A stretch of 64,000 bases of DNA, taken from positions 992,001 to 1,056,000 of the forward strand of contig NZ_CP107869.1 in the NCBI RefSeq assembly GCF_036013645.1, given 5' to 3'. The notes beneath the pieces are model-generated. The model was not told where the DNA came from. It was given only the letters and a program-made list of their open reading frames with translations, and ran no database searches. Made by a program: the position numbers and the translations under genes. How positions within the stretch are numbered: the stretch's first letter is position 1; the number at the start of each line of letters is the position of its first letter. Source of the DNA: Streptomyces sp. NBC_00490. Lineage in GTDB: Bacteria; Actinomycetota; Actinomycetes; Streptomycetales; Streptomycetaceae. Positions 53,150 through 61,508 of the stretch are shown here, in pieces.

Positions 53150-54061
53150 ATGGGAGCAAGCCCCGAGGCACAGCAGTTCGCGGACTTCCTCGAGAGCGTG
53201 AGCGCGAAGTCGTCGACGCCCGGCCTCGACCTGGCCGTGATCCGCGACATCGTCGACTCGAACCACAAGGCGTCGACCGAACCGGAAGGCGTCACCTACG
53301 CCGAGGTCGACGCGGGCGGCGTCCCCGCCCTGTGGGCCATCCCCGAAGGCGCCGACCCCGACAAGGCGCTGCTGCACTTCCACTTCGGCGGATCCGTCAC
53401 CGCGTCGATGCACTCCGACCGCAAGGCCGCCGGCCACATCGCGAAGGCCGCCGGCGCCCGCTCCCTCGTCGTGGACTTCCGTCTGGCGCCCGAGCACCCC
53501 CACCCCGCGCAGCTCGACGACGCGGAGACCGCCTACCGGTGGCTGCTCTCCCAGGGCTACGAGCCGCGGAACATCGGCAGCACGGGCCACTCGATCGGCG
53601 GCACCCTCGCGGTGCTCCTGCCGCTGCGTCTGCTCGCGAGGGGCGAGGCGACGCCGGGCGCGATCGTCAGCGTCTCGCCGTGGACCGACCTCACCATCCA
53701 GAACGCGTCGGTCGACGAGAACGAGGACAACGACAAGATGCTCAGCCGCGCCACCCTCGAACTCTTCCGAGGAGCCTGGTTGCAGGACCCCGCACAGGAC
53801 TTCGCCGACCCCCAGGTCAGCATCGCCAACGCCGACCTGACGGGCCTGCCGCCCACGATCGTCTACTACGGCGCGTACGAGACTCTCGCCGACGACGGTG
53901 CCGAACTCGGGCGCCGGCTCGCCGACTTCAAGGTCACCTCCGAGGTCCACGCGGTGCCCGAGGGACAGCACTCGTTCGTCCTGGGCGCAGGCCGCGTGCC
54001 CGAGGTGGACGAGGCGATCGGGGTGATGGGGCAGTGGCTCCGCGAGCACCTCGGCACCTGA
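53150..54061 (+). CDS. Alpha/beta hydrolase of the HSL (hormone-sensitive lipase-like) family
   Basis: A 303-residue HSL-type esterase: HFHFGGS (variant of the HGGG oxyanion motif), VVDFRLAPEHPHPAQLDD, nucleophile elbow TGHSIGG (Ser148), and the C-terminal VPEGQHSFVLG with the catalytic His. GGAG stands about 13 bases before the ATG. No signal peptide. It hydrolyses short acyl esters or lactones in general; its physiological substrate is unknown. The promoter carries the HxlR-type element shared with the regulator gene at 48229, so inducible control by that protein is inferred. Confidence 0.9.
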   Translation: MGASPEAQQFADFLESVSAKSSTPGLDLAVIRDIVDSNHKASTEPEGVTYAEVDAGGVPALWAIPEGADPDKALLHFHFGGSVTASMHSDRKAAGHIAKAAGARSLVVDFRLAPEHPHPAQLDDAETAYRWLLSQGYEPRNIGSTGHSIGGTLAVLLPLRLLARGEATPGAIVSVSPWTDLTIQNASVDENEDNDKMLSRATLELFRGAWLQDPAQDFADPQVSIANADLTGLPPTIVYYGAYETLADDGAELGRRLADFKVTSEVHAVPEGQHSFVLGAGRVPEVDEAIGVMGQWLREHLGT

Positions 54062-54172
54062 CCGGCAGGACCGTTCGGCGACACGCGGTAGTCGTGTCCC
54101 ACACCGCTCTGTACGCTGCCGCCGTCGTCCGACCTCGAGGCAGCAGACCCCGAAGCCACAAAGGAGTGTGCG

Positions 54173-56062
54173 ATGGGAACGTACGAGGATGTCTTCCGCG
54201 CCAGCACCGAAGACCCGGAGAGCTTCTGGCTGAGGGCGGCGGAGGGCATCGACTGGGATGTCGCTCCGCGCCGCGCCCTGGACTCCTCGGGCGCGCCGTT
54301 CTACCGCTGGTTTCCCGACGGGCGGCTCAACGTCTGTTTCAACGCGCTCGACCGGCATGTGGAAGCCGGCCGCGGCGAACAACCCGCCCTCGTCTACGAC
54401 TCCCCCGTGACCGGCACGCGTCGCACGTACACCTACGCGCAGCTGACGGACGAGGTGGCGGCGTTCGCCGGAGCGCTCGCGCAGCTCGGCGTGGGACACG
54501 GCGACCGCGTGGTGATCTACATGCCGATGGTCCCCGAGGCCGTCGTCGCGATGCTGGCCTGCGCGCGTATCGGCGCGGTCCACTCGGTCGTCTTCGGCGG
54601 CTTCGCGCCGCGCGAACTCGCCCTGCGCATCGACGACGCGGCCCCCAAGGTGGTCGTCTCCGCCTCCTGCGGCATCGAGGGCAAGCGCGTCATCGCGTAC
54701 AAGCCCCTGCTCGACCGGGCGATCGAACTCGCCGCCCACAAGCCGGAGAAGAGCGTGATCCTGCAACGCCCGCAGGAACCGGCCGAGTTGGGGCTCGACG
54801 ATCTCGACTGGAACGAGCTGGCCGCCGCCGCGCCGCCGACCGACTGCGTTGCCGTGGCCGCGACCGATCCGCTCTACATCCTCTACACGTCAGGAACCAC
54901 CGGGAAGCCCAAGGGAGTCGTGCGTGACTGCGGCGGCTACGCGGTCGCCCTGCACTGGTCGATGAAGGCCGTCTACGACGTGGGACCGGGCGAGACGATG
55001 TTCACCGGCTCCGACGTCGGCTGGGTCGTCGGGCACTCGTACATCGTCTACGCGCCTCTGCTGGCCGGCGCGACGACGGTCCTGTACGAGGGCAAGCCGG
55101 TCGGCACCCCGGACGCGGGCCAGTTCTGGCGGGTCGCCGCCGAGTACGGCGTGAAGACCATGTTCACGGCCCCTACCGCTTTCCGGGCCATCCGCAGGGA
55201 GGACCCGAAGGGCGTTCTCAGTACCGGGTACGACCTCTCCGGCCTGCGTTATCTGTTCCTCGCCGGCGAGCGTCTCGACCCGGAGACCTACCACTGGGCG
55301 GGCGCGCTCCTCGGCGTCCCGGTCATCGACCACTGGTGGCAGACCGAGACCGGCTGGCCCATCGTCGCCAACCCCGTGGGCATCGAGGCGGCCCCTCTCA
55401 AACCCGGCTCTCCCACGCGCCCGCTGCCCGGCTGGGACGTCCGTATCCTCGACGCCTCGGGCGAGCCGGTGCCCGCGGGCGTCGACGGGGCGATCGTCGT
55501 GAGGCTCCCCCTGCCACCCGGCGCGCTCCCCACCCTCTGGAACGACGACGACCGCTACGTCGCCTCCTATCTCTCCGCCTACGACGGCTACTACCTCACC
55601 GGCGACAGCGGTCACATCGACGACGACGGCTATGTCTTCGTCATGGGACGCACCGACGACGTCATCAACGTCGCCGGTCACCGTCTGTCCACCGGCAGCA
55701 TGGAAGAGGCCCTGGCCGCCCATCCCGACGTCGCCGAATGTGCCGTCATCGGCGTCGCCGACACCCTGAAGGGACAGGTGCCGCGCGGTTTCGTCGTGCT
55801 CAAAGCCGGCAGCACACGCGAGCCGAGCGAGGTGCAGGCCGAACTCGTCCAGCTCGTACGCGAGCGCATCGGCGCCGTCGCCTCCCTCAAGGAGGTCGCG
55901 GTCGTGGCCGCCCTGCCCAAGACCCGCTCGGGAAAGATCCTGCGCAAGACGATGCGGGGCATCGCCGACGGCCACGACGAACCCATCCCCTCCACGGTGG
56001 ACGACCCCTCCGTCATCGAGGACCTGCGCCCCGTTCTCCGTCGCGCCGACCGCACCCCCTGA
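54173..56062 (+). CDS. Acyl-CoA synthetase, propionyl-CoA synthetase (PrpE)-like
   Basis: A 629-residue acetate/propionate-type AMP-forming ligase. N-terminal ACAS segment with SFWLRAAEGIDW and LNVCFNALDRHVEAGRG; adenylation loop YTSGTTGKPKGV (about 239-250); DHWWQTETGWPI; YYLTGDSGHIDDDGYVFVMG cut at its last residues; GRTDDVINVAGHRLSTG; and the acetylatable Lys in RSGKILRKTMR (about 587). The TETGWP and HRLSTG forms match PrpE rather than Acs. AAGGAG lies 7 bases before the ATG. It activates propionate or a similar short acid to its CoA ester; stand-alone after the esterase gene. Confidence 0.92.
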   Translation: MGTYEDVFRASTEDPESFWLRAAEGIDWDVAPRRALDSSGAPFYRWFPDGRLNVCFNALDRHVEAGRGEQPALVYDSPVTGTRRTYTYAQLTDEVAAFAGALAQLGVGHGDRVVIYMPMVPEAVVAMLACARIGAVHSVVFGGFAPRELALRIDDAAPKVVVSASCGIEGKRVIAYKPLLDRAIELAAHKPEKSVILQRPQEPAELGLDDLDWNELAAAAPPTDCVAVAATDPLYILYTSGTTGKPKGVVRDCGGYAVALHWSMKAVYDVGPGETMFTGSDVGWVVGHSYIVYAPLLAGATTVLYEGKPVGTPDAGQFWRVAAEYGVKTMFTAPTAFRAIRREDPKGVLSTGYDLSGLRYLFLAGERLDPETYHWAGALLGVPVIDHWWQTETGWPIVANPVGIEAAPLKPGSPTRPLPGWDVRILDASGEPVPAGVDGAIVVRLPLPPGALPTLWNDDDRYVASYLSAYDGYYLTGDSGHIDDDGYVFVMGRTDDVINVAGHRLSTGSMEEALAAHPDVAECAVIGVADTLKGQVPRGFVVLKAGSTREPSEVQAELVQLVRERIGAVASLKEVAVVAALPKTRSGKILRKTMRGIADGHDEPIPSTVDDPSVIEDLRPVLRRADRTP

Positions 56063-56148
56063 GCACCGTCTGACGGCCTGGCCGCGGTGGCGAGGGACGC
56101 CGGTGTCGACTCTTCGACCGCCCGTCCGGACGTGGTGGCGCTGTGCAT

Positions 56149-56475
56149 GACCGAGGCGGCGTCCTGGTCGGGGACGTAGTCCTTGAGGTCCCTGCGCCCG
56201 CAGACGGTGCGCATCCCGGCCGTCTCGAAGCTGTCCTTGACCGTGATCGGCACCCCGTGCAGCGGGCCGAGGTCCCGCCCCGCCGCCCGCGCGGCACCCG
56301 CCTCCCCTGCCTCGCGACGGGCACGCTCGGGATCGAGGGTCACCACCGCGTTCAGTACGGGGTTGTGGGTGGCGATCCGGTCGAGATAGAGCTCGACCAG
56401 CTCCCGGCTCGAGATCTCACCCGCGGCCAGCGCGCGTGACTGCTCCACGGCGGACTGGAAGGGAACGTCGCTCAC
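56149..56475 (-). pseudogene. Amidase signature enzyme, N-terminal fragment
   Basis: About 109 codons from a GTG at 56475 match the start of an amidase: LAAGEISSRELVELYLDRI, NAVVTLDPERARREA, and GPLHGVPITVKDSFETAGM containing the catalytic Lys of the Ser-Ser-Lys triad. After PDQDAASV the similarity stops and the frame runs into unrelated sequence, so both catalytic serines are absent. A truncated, non-functional gene between the PrpE-like gene and a TetR gene. Confidence 0.75.
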
Positions 56476-56600
56476 GGCACGCCTCATCTCCGGACGGTGG
56501 GCCGACACAATTGAATGTCAACCATAATATTACGCACGTCAGGCCATAGATTAGGATGGGATGTGAGGCAATGGCCCCGCGGAGCGAATGGAGGAACCCT

Positions 56601-57173
56601 GTGGCGCGCTACGCCAAGGAGCACAAGCAGGTGACCCGGCAACGGATCATCGAGACCGCCGGCCACCGGTTCAAGCAGGACGGCATCGACGGCTCGGGCA
56701 TCTCCACCCTGATGTCGGACGCGGGGCTCACCAACGGCGCGTTCTACGCCCACTTCGAGTCCAAGGACGACCTGGTGGCCAACGTCGTCGCAGGCGAACT
56801 CCGCGCACAGGCCGAAGCGTTCAGCACACTGCGGCCGGGCCGCCCGGGACTCGAGGACCTCGTTCACCAATACCTGTCACCCGAGCACCGGGACCACCCC
56901 GGCCTCGGATGCCCCTCCGCCGCCCTGCTCGACGAGATCGGCCGCTGCGGGGACGGGACCAAGCAGGCCTACACCGACGGCGCGAAGGCCATCGTGGACG
57001 AGATCGCCGCCCGCCTGACACCCGAGGACCCGCAGTCCGCCCGCGGCACGGCCATCGGGCTCTACACCATGTTGGTGGGGACTTTGCAGCTGGCCCGCGC
57101 CCTCTCCGACCGGAAGTTCGCCGACGAGGTCCTTGAGCAGGGAATCGGGAACGCCCTGGCGTTGATGCGCTGA
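56601..57173 (+). CDS. TetR-family repressor, paralogue A
   Basis: A 190-residue TetR protein (GTG 56601 after GGAGGAAC; an ATG at 56556 is less likely). HTH region SGISTLMSDAGLTNGAFYAHF (core LMSDAGLTNGAFYAHF) with SKDDLVANVV, and C-terminal GCPSAALLDEIGR. It is closely similar over its full length to the protein at 60716, sharing TRQRIIETAG, RFKQDGID and EHRDHPG/RHRDSPG segments. It is the likely source of, or partner in, control of the hydrolases around it. The 13-bp operator is not clearly present at its own promoter. Confidence 0.92.
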   Translation: MARYAKEHKQVTRQRIIETAGHRFKQDGIDGSGISTLMSDAGLTNGAFYAHFESKDDLVANVVAGELRAQAEAFSTLRPGRPGLEDLVHQYLSPEHRDHPGLGCPSAALLDEIGRCGDGTKQAYTDGAKAIVDEIAARLTPEDPQSARGTAIGLYTMLVGTLQLARALSDRKFADEVLEQGIGNALALMR

Positions 57174-57217
57174 GCGGGTGCTCTCCCGGCAGCACGCCGG
57201 CACCGTCTGCCGGCCCC

Positions 57218-57241
57218 GGTCCCTGACATCTGTCAGGGACC
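57218..57241. promoter_or_regulatory. Perfect 11-bp inverted repeat upstream of the secreted protein gene
   Basis: GGTCCCTGACA and TGTCAGGGACC with a 2-base centre. It lies 68 bases before the start at 57309, more like an operator for a dimeric regulator than a terminator, though it could also stop transcription from the TetR gene. Confidence 0.5.
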
Positions 57242-57308
57242 TCTACGCGATTCGCCTTCCTAGGCTTGCGGTGCGCAATGCCCCGTCAGCCCAGCCGCGA
57301 GGAGCATC

Positions 57309-57803
57309 ATGTCCCGGTACACGCGTATGGCCGCCACACTGAGCGTGGCGGCTTCGTTCGTCGGCCTCGTCGCACTCGCACCGCAGGCGTCAGCCTCGGC
57401 GCCGTCGGACGGCACACACTGCTCCGTGGTGGTGGAGCGGGTGAAGCCGGGCGAGAAGTTCTCCCAGGTGAAGAGCCGAACCTGTTCCGACGCCGGGACG
57501 GCGGCGGTCAGCCGCAGCGGCCGGACCCTGCTCATGACCTGGTACGAGCACGCCGAGTACGGCGGGGCCAACACCGACGTGTACGGGGACTACGGCCCCT
57601 GCGACGCGACCGGCTACGTCCTGACCACCGGCACATGGTCGCGCTCGATCTCGTCGTTCATCACCTACAACAGCTGCGACGGCCAGCAGGCAGTCCTCAA
57701 CGACGGCCGCAGCGCCGTCTATTACTACGGGTTCGGCACGCCGTACGTGGGTAACCAAGCGAACGACAACATCGGCTGGTTCAAGGTGTGGGATGCCCTC
57801 TAG
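57309..57803 (+). CDS. Secreted small protein, beta/gamma-crystallin-like
   Basis: A 164-residue exported protein. An Arg-containing n-region, a hydrophobic stretch LSVAASFVGLVALAPQ and a cleavage site near ASA-SA (about residue 29-30) form a signal peptide. The mature part has four cysteines (C38 and those in RTCSD, GPCDA and NSCDG), probably two disulfides. YEHAEYGG and the Tyr/Gly-rich strands recall extracellular crystallin-fold proteins and small Streptomyces inhibitors. Function unknown. GAGGAGC lies about 6 bases before the ATG. Confidence 0.82.
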   Translation: MSRYTRMAATLSVAASFVGLVALAPQASASAPSDGTHCSVVVERVKPGEKFSQVKSRTCSDAGTAAVSRSGRTLLMTWYEHAEYGGANTDVYGDYGPCDATGYVLTTGTWSRSISSFITYNSCDGQQAVLNDGRSAVYYYGFGTPYVGNQANDNIGWFKVWDAL

Positions 57804-57920
57804 GGCACGCGGGCAGCGCAACCGTCGGCCACTCCGGACAAGCGCCTCGAGCCGATCACCCCAGGGGTGTCACGGTTCGAGGCAACGCCCGCGGCTTCGA
57901 GCGAGCACCACTCACCATGC

Positions 57921-58790
57921 CTACTGCCGCTCGAGGAACTCGAGAGCCGTCTCCACGAACTGCTGGTGGAACTGGAAGATGCCTCCGTGCCCGGCGTCGG
58001 GGTAGATCACCAACTCGCCGTTGGGCAGCCGCCGCGCCAGGTCGTGTGAGTTCTGCGACGGAACCATCCGGTCGCTCTCGCCGTTCGCGACCAGCACAGG
58101 CTGCCGGATGACGGAGAGATCCTGGGGCCGCTCCAGCCCCCAGCGATGGATGGCCTTCAGCTGATTGCTGTACGAGATGGGGGAGATCGCCTTGTCCCGG
58201 CCCTGGGTGCGCTCCTTGAGCCGGCCCAGGAACTCCTTTCCGGCCCGGCGTCCGCCCGTGGTGCGGGTGAAGAACAGGAACTGCTTCGGGTCCTGAAGGG
58301 TGAACAGCCCTCGCACGGTGTCGAGATGGGACAGCCAGGTCACGTTCTTGATGCCCTCACCTCCGGCGGGACCTGTACCCGTGAGGATCAGCTTGCGGAC
58401 GAGACCGGGATCGGTCTGCGCGATCACCTGGGCGACCATGCCGCCCATCGAGAAGCCATGGAGATCGACCTGCTCGAACCCGAGGGCCCGGATGAAGGTG
58501 ACGGCATCCTTCGCCATCGCCGCGATGGTGCGCGGCGTCGAACCGGAGGAAGCGCCCACACCCCTGTTGTCGAACGTGATGACCCGGCGCTTGGCGGCGA
58601 TGCCGTCGACGACACGGGGATCCCAGTTGTCGAGCACCGCGGCGAGGTGGGTGAGAAAGACCACCGGGACGTCGGACCGGGGACCGAGCTCGCGATAGGC
58701 GAAGGTCACTCCCCCGGCGGCGAGGGTGCGGGTCGGTGCGTTCTTGTACGAGGTCACGATGTCGCCTCGTACGTCTTGTGAGTCATTCAC
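57921..58790 (-). CDS. Alpha/beta hydrolase (paralogue 1 of the TetR-linked group)
   Basis: A 289-residue alpha/beta hydrolase: LTHLAAVLDNWDPRVVDG after the first strands, DNRGVGASSGSTP, nucleophile elbow HGFSMGGMVAQ (Ser about 113), Asp in VANGESDRMVP, and His in DAGHGGIFQF. It is closely related to the hydrolase at 62616, with many blocks identical, so the two are recent paralogues. GTG 58790 was chosen because AAGGG lies 8 bases upstream. Its promoter carries the 13-bp TetR-type site at 58960. Substrate unknown; lactones or esters are possible. Confidence 0.88.
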   Translation of the reverse strand: MNDSQDVRGDIVTSYKNAPTRTLAAGGVTFAYRELGPRSDVPVVFLTHLAAVLDNWDPRVVDGIAAKRRVITFDNRGVGASSGSTPRTIAAMAKDAVTFIRALGFEQVDLHGFSMGGMVAQVIAQTDPGLVRKLILTGTGPAGGEGIKNVTWLSHLDTVRGLFTLQDPKQFLFFTRTTGGRRAGKEFLGRLKERTQGRDKAISPISYSNQLKAIHRWGLERPQDLSVIRQPVLVANGESDRMVPSQNSHDLARRLPNGELVIYPDAGHGGIFQFHQQFVETALEFLERQ

Positions 58791-58959
58791 GGTCGTGCCC
58801 TTCGGCGTGGGGTTCCGCGAGCGCACCGGCCCCTTGCACAGAAGAGGAAAGCGCGACGCGGCTACCTGGTCTGCCGATTGCGACTGCGGTCGGCAGGGTC
58901 GACGATCGAAGGCCGTGGGAGCGGGAGGTCGAGTCCCTCAGCATTGCGTCAACAATTAG

Positions 58960-58972
58960 AGTATGACCGTAA
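58960..58972. promoter_or_regulatory. TetR-type 13-bp operator, copy 2 (minus orientation)
   Basis: AGTATGACCGTAA; its reverse complement matches TTACGTTCATAAT in 11 of 13 positions. It is 170 bases before the hydrolase start at 58790 within an A/T-rich patch. The rest of the 308-base gap to 59099 shows no gene. Confidence 0.6.
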
Positions 58973-59098
58973 TTCTAAGAAGTCGCAAGGTGGCTACGCG
59001 CTTGGGAGTGTGTAGACCTGAGCCGCCCGTCAGTTCTGCCGGCACACCTACAGGTGGGCGCGACGAGCGGCCTTGACCAGTAGGTCCGGGCGCCGACC

Positions 59099-59548
59099 TC
59101 AGTCTGTCGGTGTCGGCAGGGCGCAGGCGTCGGCGATCGCTCGCGTATCCCAGTAGAACGGACGGACCTCGGTGATCCGCCCGCCCTTGACCGTGATCGC
59201 TTGCAGAATGGGGAAGGTGAGTTCACGGCCGGTCGCGCGGGCGCGAGCACGGACCTGTGTGAGCACGACGGCAGTCTCACCGTGGGCAAGAAACTCCCGC
59301 TGCACCATGTCGAACGACTCCCACACCTCCCCCATCATGAGGAAGAACCTCGCCATGCCGTCGTGCCCGCGCCAAGTGCCGCCGTAGGGAAGAGCGTCCG
59401 CTTGATGCAGTTCGACATCCGGCGCGAAGAAGGGGGCGAGCAGCTCGAACGAAGCCTCGCCAGGGCCTCCCGCCGCCAGGTACTCCGCCTCAGCCGCGTA
59501 CATGGCGGTGAGAACTGCTGCCGACTCGGTGGTGGATGAGATCGTCAT
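59099..59548 (-). CDS. SnoaL/NTF2-like protein
   Basis: A 149-residue NTF2-like protein: ESAAVLTAMYAAEAEYLAAG, FFAPDVELHQADALPYGGTW, MVQREFLAHGETAVVLTQVR and ITVKGGRITEVRPFYWDT are the usual helix and strands of a ketosteroid-isomerase-like domain. ATG 59548 was chosen to fit the family start; a longer frame to 59590 is possible. It lies downstream of the hydrolase at 59722 on the same strand, perhaps as its partner in one unit. Confidence 0.83.
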   Translation of the reverse strand: MTISSTTESAAVLTAMYAAEAEYLAAGGPGEASFELLAPFFAPDVELHQADALPYGGTWRGHDGMARFFLMMGEVWESFDMVQREFLAHGETAVVLTQVRARARATGRELTFPILQAITVKGGRITEVRPFYWDTRAIADACALPTPTD

Positions 59549-59721
59549 GACACCAGCATGAGCACCACAGCAGGACCTTCCTGGCGGCAATCAGACATCG
59601 TCGTGCCGCGCGGTCGGCAGAGGCCTGATCTCCCGGCCGGCCGGGGCACGGAATCCGACCGGCGGAAGTCCTCACCTGTCGACGGCTACGGCACCGAGGC
59701 TCACCGCCCCGGCAGGCCCTC

Positions 59722-60573
59722 TCAGGCGGCGAGGAAGTCGGCCACCTGCTTGGTGAAGGCCTTGGCGTACTGGAACAGGAACGCGTGGCCGGCGCCGGTG
59801 TAGAGCACGAGTGTCGCGTCCGCGAGGTGCTGGACCGCGACATACGAGTTGTGCGCGGGGATCATCACGTCGTCGAGACCGTTGGCATAGAGAACCGGCT
59901 GCTTGATGGCCTCCAGTTCCGCGACCACCTGGTCGAAGGGGGCCGCCAGGAGGGTCGCCGCCGCGGTGAGCATGCCCAGGGCCGCCGCCTCGGAGACGGC
60001 GGGACCGCCACCTGCGAGCCGCGTCGAGACGTGAGCGAAGTGTTCGTGCCCAGCGGCACGGGCCCTGTCCGTCTCGGGATAGAACAGGTACAGCATGTCC
60101 TCCAGGTCGGCATCGGGCTTGGCCATGATGCCGAGAACCTTCTCGCTGAAGGCCGGGGCGTCAGGCACCCAGCCGGCCGGGCCGCTGCCCGCCACGACGA
60201 GCTTGCGCACCAGATCGGGGCGCCGTACGGCCACACGCTGGGCGACGATGCCGCCCAGGGACCAGCCGAGCAGGTCGGCCTGCGTGAGGCCGAGTGCGTC
60301 GATGAACTCGATGGCACCCTCGGCGAATCCGTCGAGGGAGTCGCGCGGCTCGCCGTCGGTGTAGCCGACTCCGACGTTGTCGAACAGGATCACGTCATGG
60401 TCGGCGGCCAGGTAGTCCAGGAACTCCGGGTCCCACCAGTCGATGGTGCCGCGGAAGCGGTTCAGCAGGACCAGAGGGACACCGCCCCGCGGACCCGTCC
60501 GCCGGTAGGTGAACCGTGCGGAGGGACCCTCGACGGTGAGGTCCTCGACCTTGTCTGCCAGATACGTACTCAT
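59722..60573 (-). CDS. Alpha/beta hydrolase (paralogue 2 of the TetR-linked group)
   Basis: A 283-residue alpha/beta hydrolase more distant from the other two: LLNRFRGTIDWWDPEFLDYL, FDNVGVGYTDGEP, nucleophile elbow LGWSLGGIVAQ, LYANGLDDVMIP with the acid, and GAGHAFLFQY with His. ATG 60573 follows AAGAAGG with 6 bases between; ATG 60609 is possible. It is divergent from the TetR paralogue B gene, and the 142-base gap holds the best copy of the 13-bp operator, so it is the most direct target of that repressor. Confidence 0.88.
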   Translation of the reverse strand: MSTYLADKVEDLTVEGPSARFTYRRTGPRGGVPLVLLNRFRGTIDWWDPEFLDYLAADHDVILFDNVGVGYTDGEPRDSLDGFAEGAIEFIDALGLTQADLLGWSLGGIVAQRVAVRRPDLVRKLVVAGSGPAGWVPDAPAFSEKVLGIMAKPDADLEDMLYLFYPETDRARAAGHEHFAHVSTRLAGGGPAVSEAAALGMLTAAATLLAAPFDQVVAELEAIKQPVLYANGLDDVMIPAHNSYVAVQHLADATLVLYTGAGHAFLFQYAKAFTKQVADFLAA

Positions 60574-60658
60574 GGTGGCCTTCTTCTTGTTGGCGGGTTG
60601 GTGCGACATCTCACGAGTCCGCTCCACGCCGACGCGTTCACGTCATCCGATTTTTAAC

Positions 60659-60671
60659 TTACGTTCATAAT
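60659..60671. promoter_or_regulatory. TetR-type 13-bp operator, copy 3 (TTACGTTCATAAT)
   Basis: Located between divergent hydrolase and TetR genes. The sequence is identical, as reverse complement, to 61369-61381. TTA / TAA ends around CGTTCA give it a weak dyad. Confidence 0.7.
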
Positions 60672-60715
60672 ACTATGCGGTAGAGGCGTCAGAAAGGCGA
60701 GCGAAGGAGCGTGGC

Positions 60716-61318
60716 GTGCGATACGGGAACGAGCACAAGCGGACGACCAGGCAGCGGATCATCGAAACGGCCGGCCGCCGGTTCAAGCAGGACGGCATCG
60801 ACGCGTCGGGCGTCTCGACGCTCATGAAGGACGCGGGGCTGACCAACGGCGCCTTCTACACGCACTTCACATCGAAGGACGACCTCGTGGCCACCACGGT
60901 CGCCGACCAGCTACAGGCGCAGAGCGCGAGCATCGTCACGCAGGCGGCACCCGGTCACGCCGGGCTCGAACAGATAGTGCGCTGGTACCTGTCCGCCCGG
61001 CATCGCGACAGCCCCGGCGACGGCTGCCCCTCCGCAGCCCTGCTCGACGAGATCGCGCGCTGCACGGACCAGACCAAACAGGCTTACACCGACGGCGTAC
61101 TGCTGGTCATCGACGGCATCGCCGCCCGCATGGCACCCGGCGACCCGCTCACGGTCCGCACCAGAACGCTCAGCGCCTACGCCATGATGGCCGGGACGCT
61201 GCAGCTCTCCCGAGCCCTCGCCGACCGGCAGCTCTCCGATGACCTCCTCGAACAGGGCATCCGCAACGCCCTCACATTGCTGGGCGTCGAACAAGAGCAC
61301 GTCGGCACCACGGACTGA
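60716..61318 (+). CDS. TetR-family repressor, paralogue B
   Basis: A 200-residue TetR protein from a GTG start (AAGGAGC about 8 bases upstream). HTH SGVSTLMKDAGLTNGAFYTH (24 on; about 24-43) with TSKDDLVATTV; C-terminal GCPSAALLDEIARC and MAGTLQLSRALADRQLSDDL. Strongly similar to paralogue A at 56601. It is flanked by the two identical copies of the 13-bp operator, one at its own promoter and one at the next gene, so autoregulation and control of both neighbours are likely. Confidence 0.93.
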   Translation: MRYGNEHKRTTRQRIIETAGRRFKQDGIDASGVSTLMKDAGLTNGAFYTHFTSKDDLVATTVADQLQAQSASIVTQAAPGHAGLEQIVRWYLSARHRDSPGDGCPSAALLDEIARCTDQTKQAYTDGVLLVIDGIAARMAPGDPLTVRTRTLSAYAMMAGTLQLSRALADRQLSDDLLEQGIRNALTLLGVEQEHVGTTD

Positions 61319-61368
61319 CACATCCGGCCGCACCCCACCAGTTGCCATCCATGGACTGACCCTTTAGC

Positions 61369-61381
61369 ATTATGAACGTAA
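61369..61381. promoter_or_regulatory. TetR-type 13-bp operator, copy 4 (minus orientation)
   Basis: ATTATGAACGTAA, the exact reverse complement of the copy at 60659. With the next base it reads ATTA-CGTTCA-TAAT on the other strand, a clear dyad. It lies 127 bases before the oxidoreductase start. Confidence 0.7.
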
Positions 61382-61508
61382 TTCAATGCTTCTCGCCCTC
61401 GCCCCACGGGTGTCCGGCATCAAGCAGTCACGAATCACCGCCCACCACGCGAAAGCTCGCGACAGGCGACACCCCCCTACCCGCAGGGGAGGAGATACGG
61501 AGACGACA

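Noticed and set aside
56515..56536. Possible fifth copy of the 13-bp TetR operator before the paralogue A gene
   Set aside because: ATAAT and TTACG occur but in the wrong order and spacing; the match is too weak.
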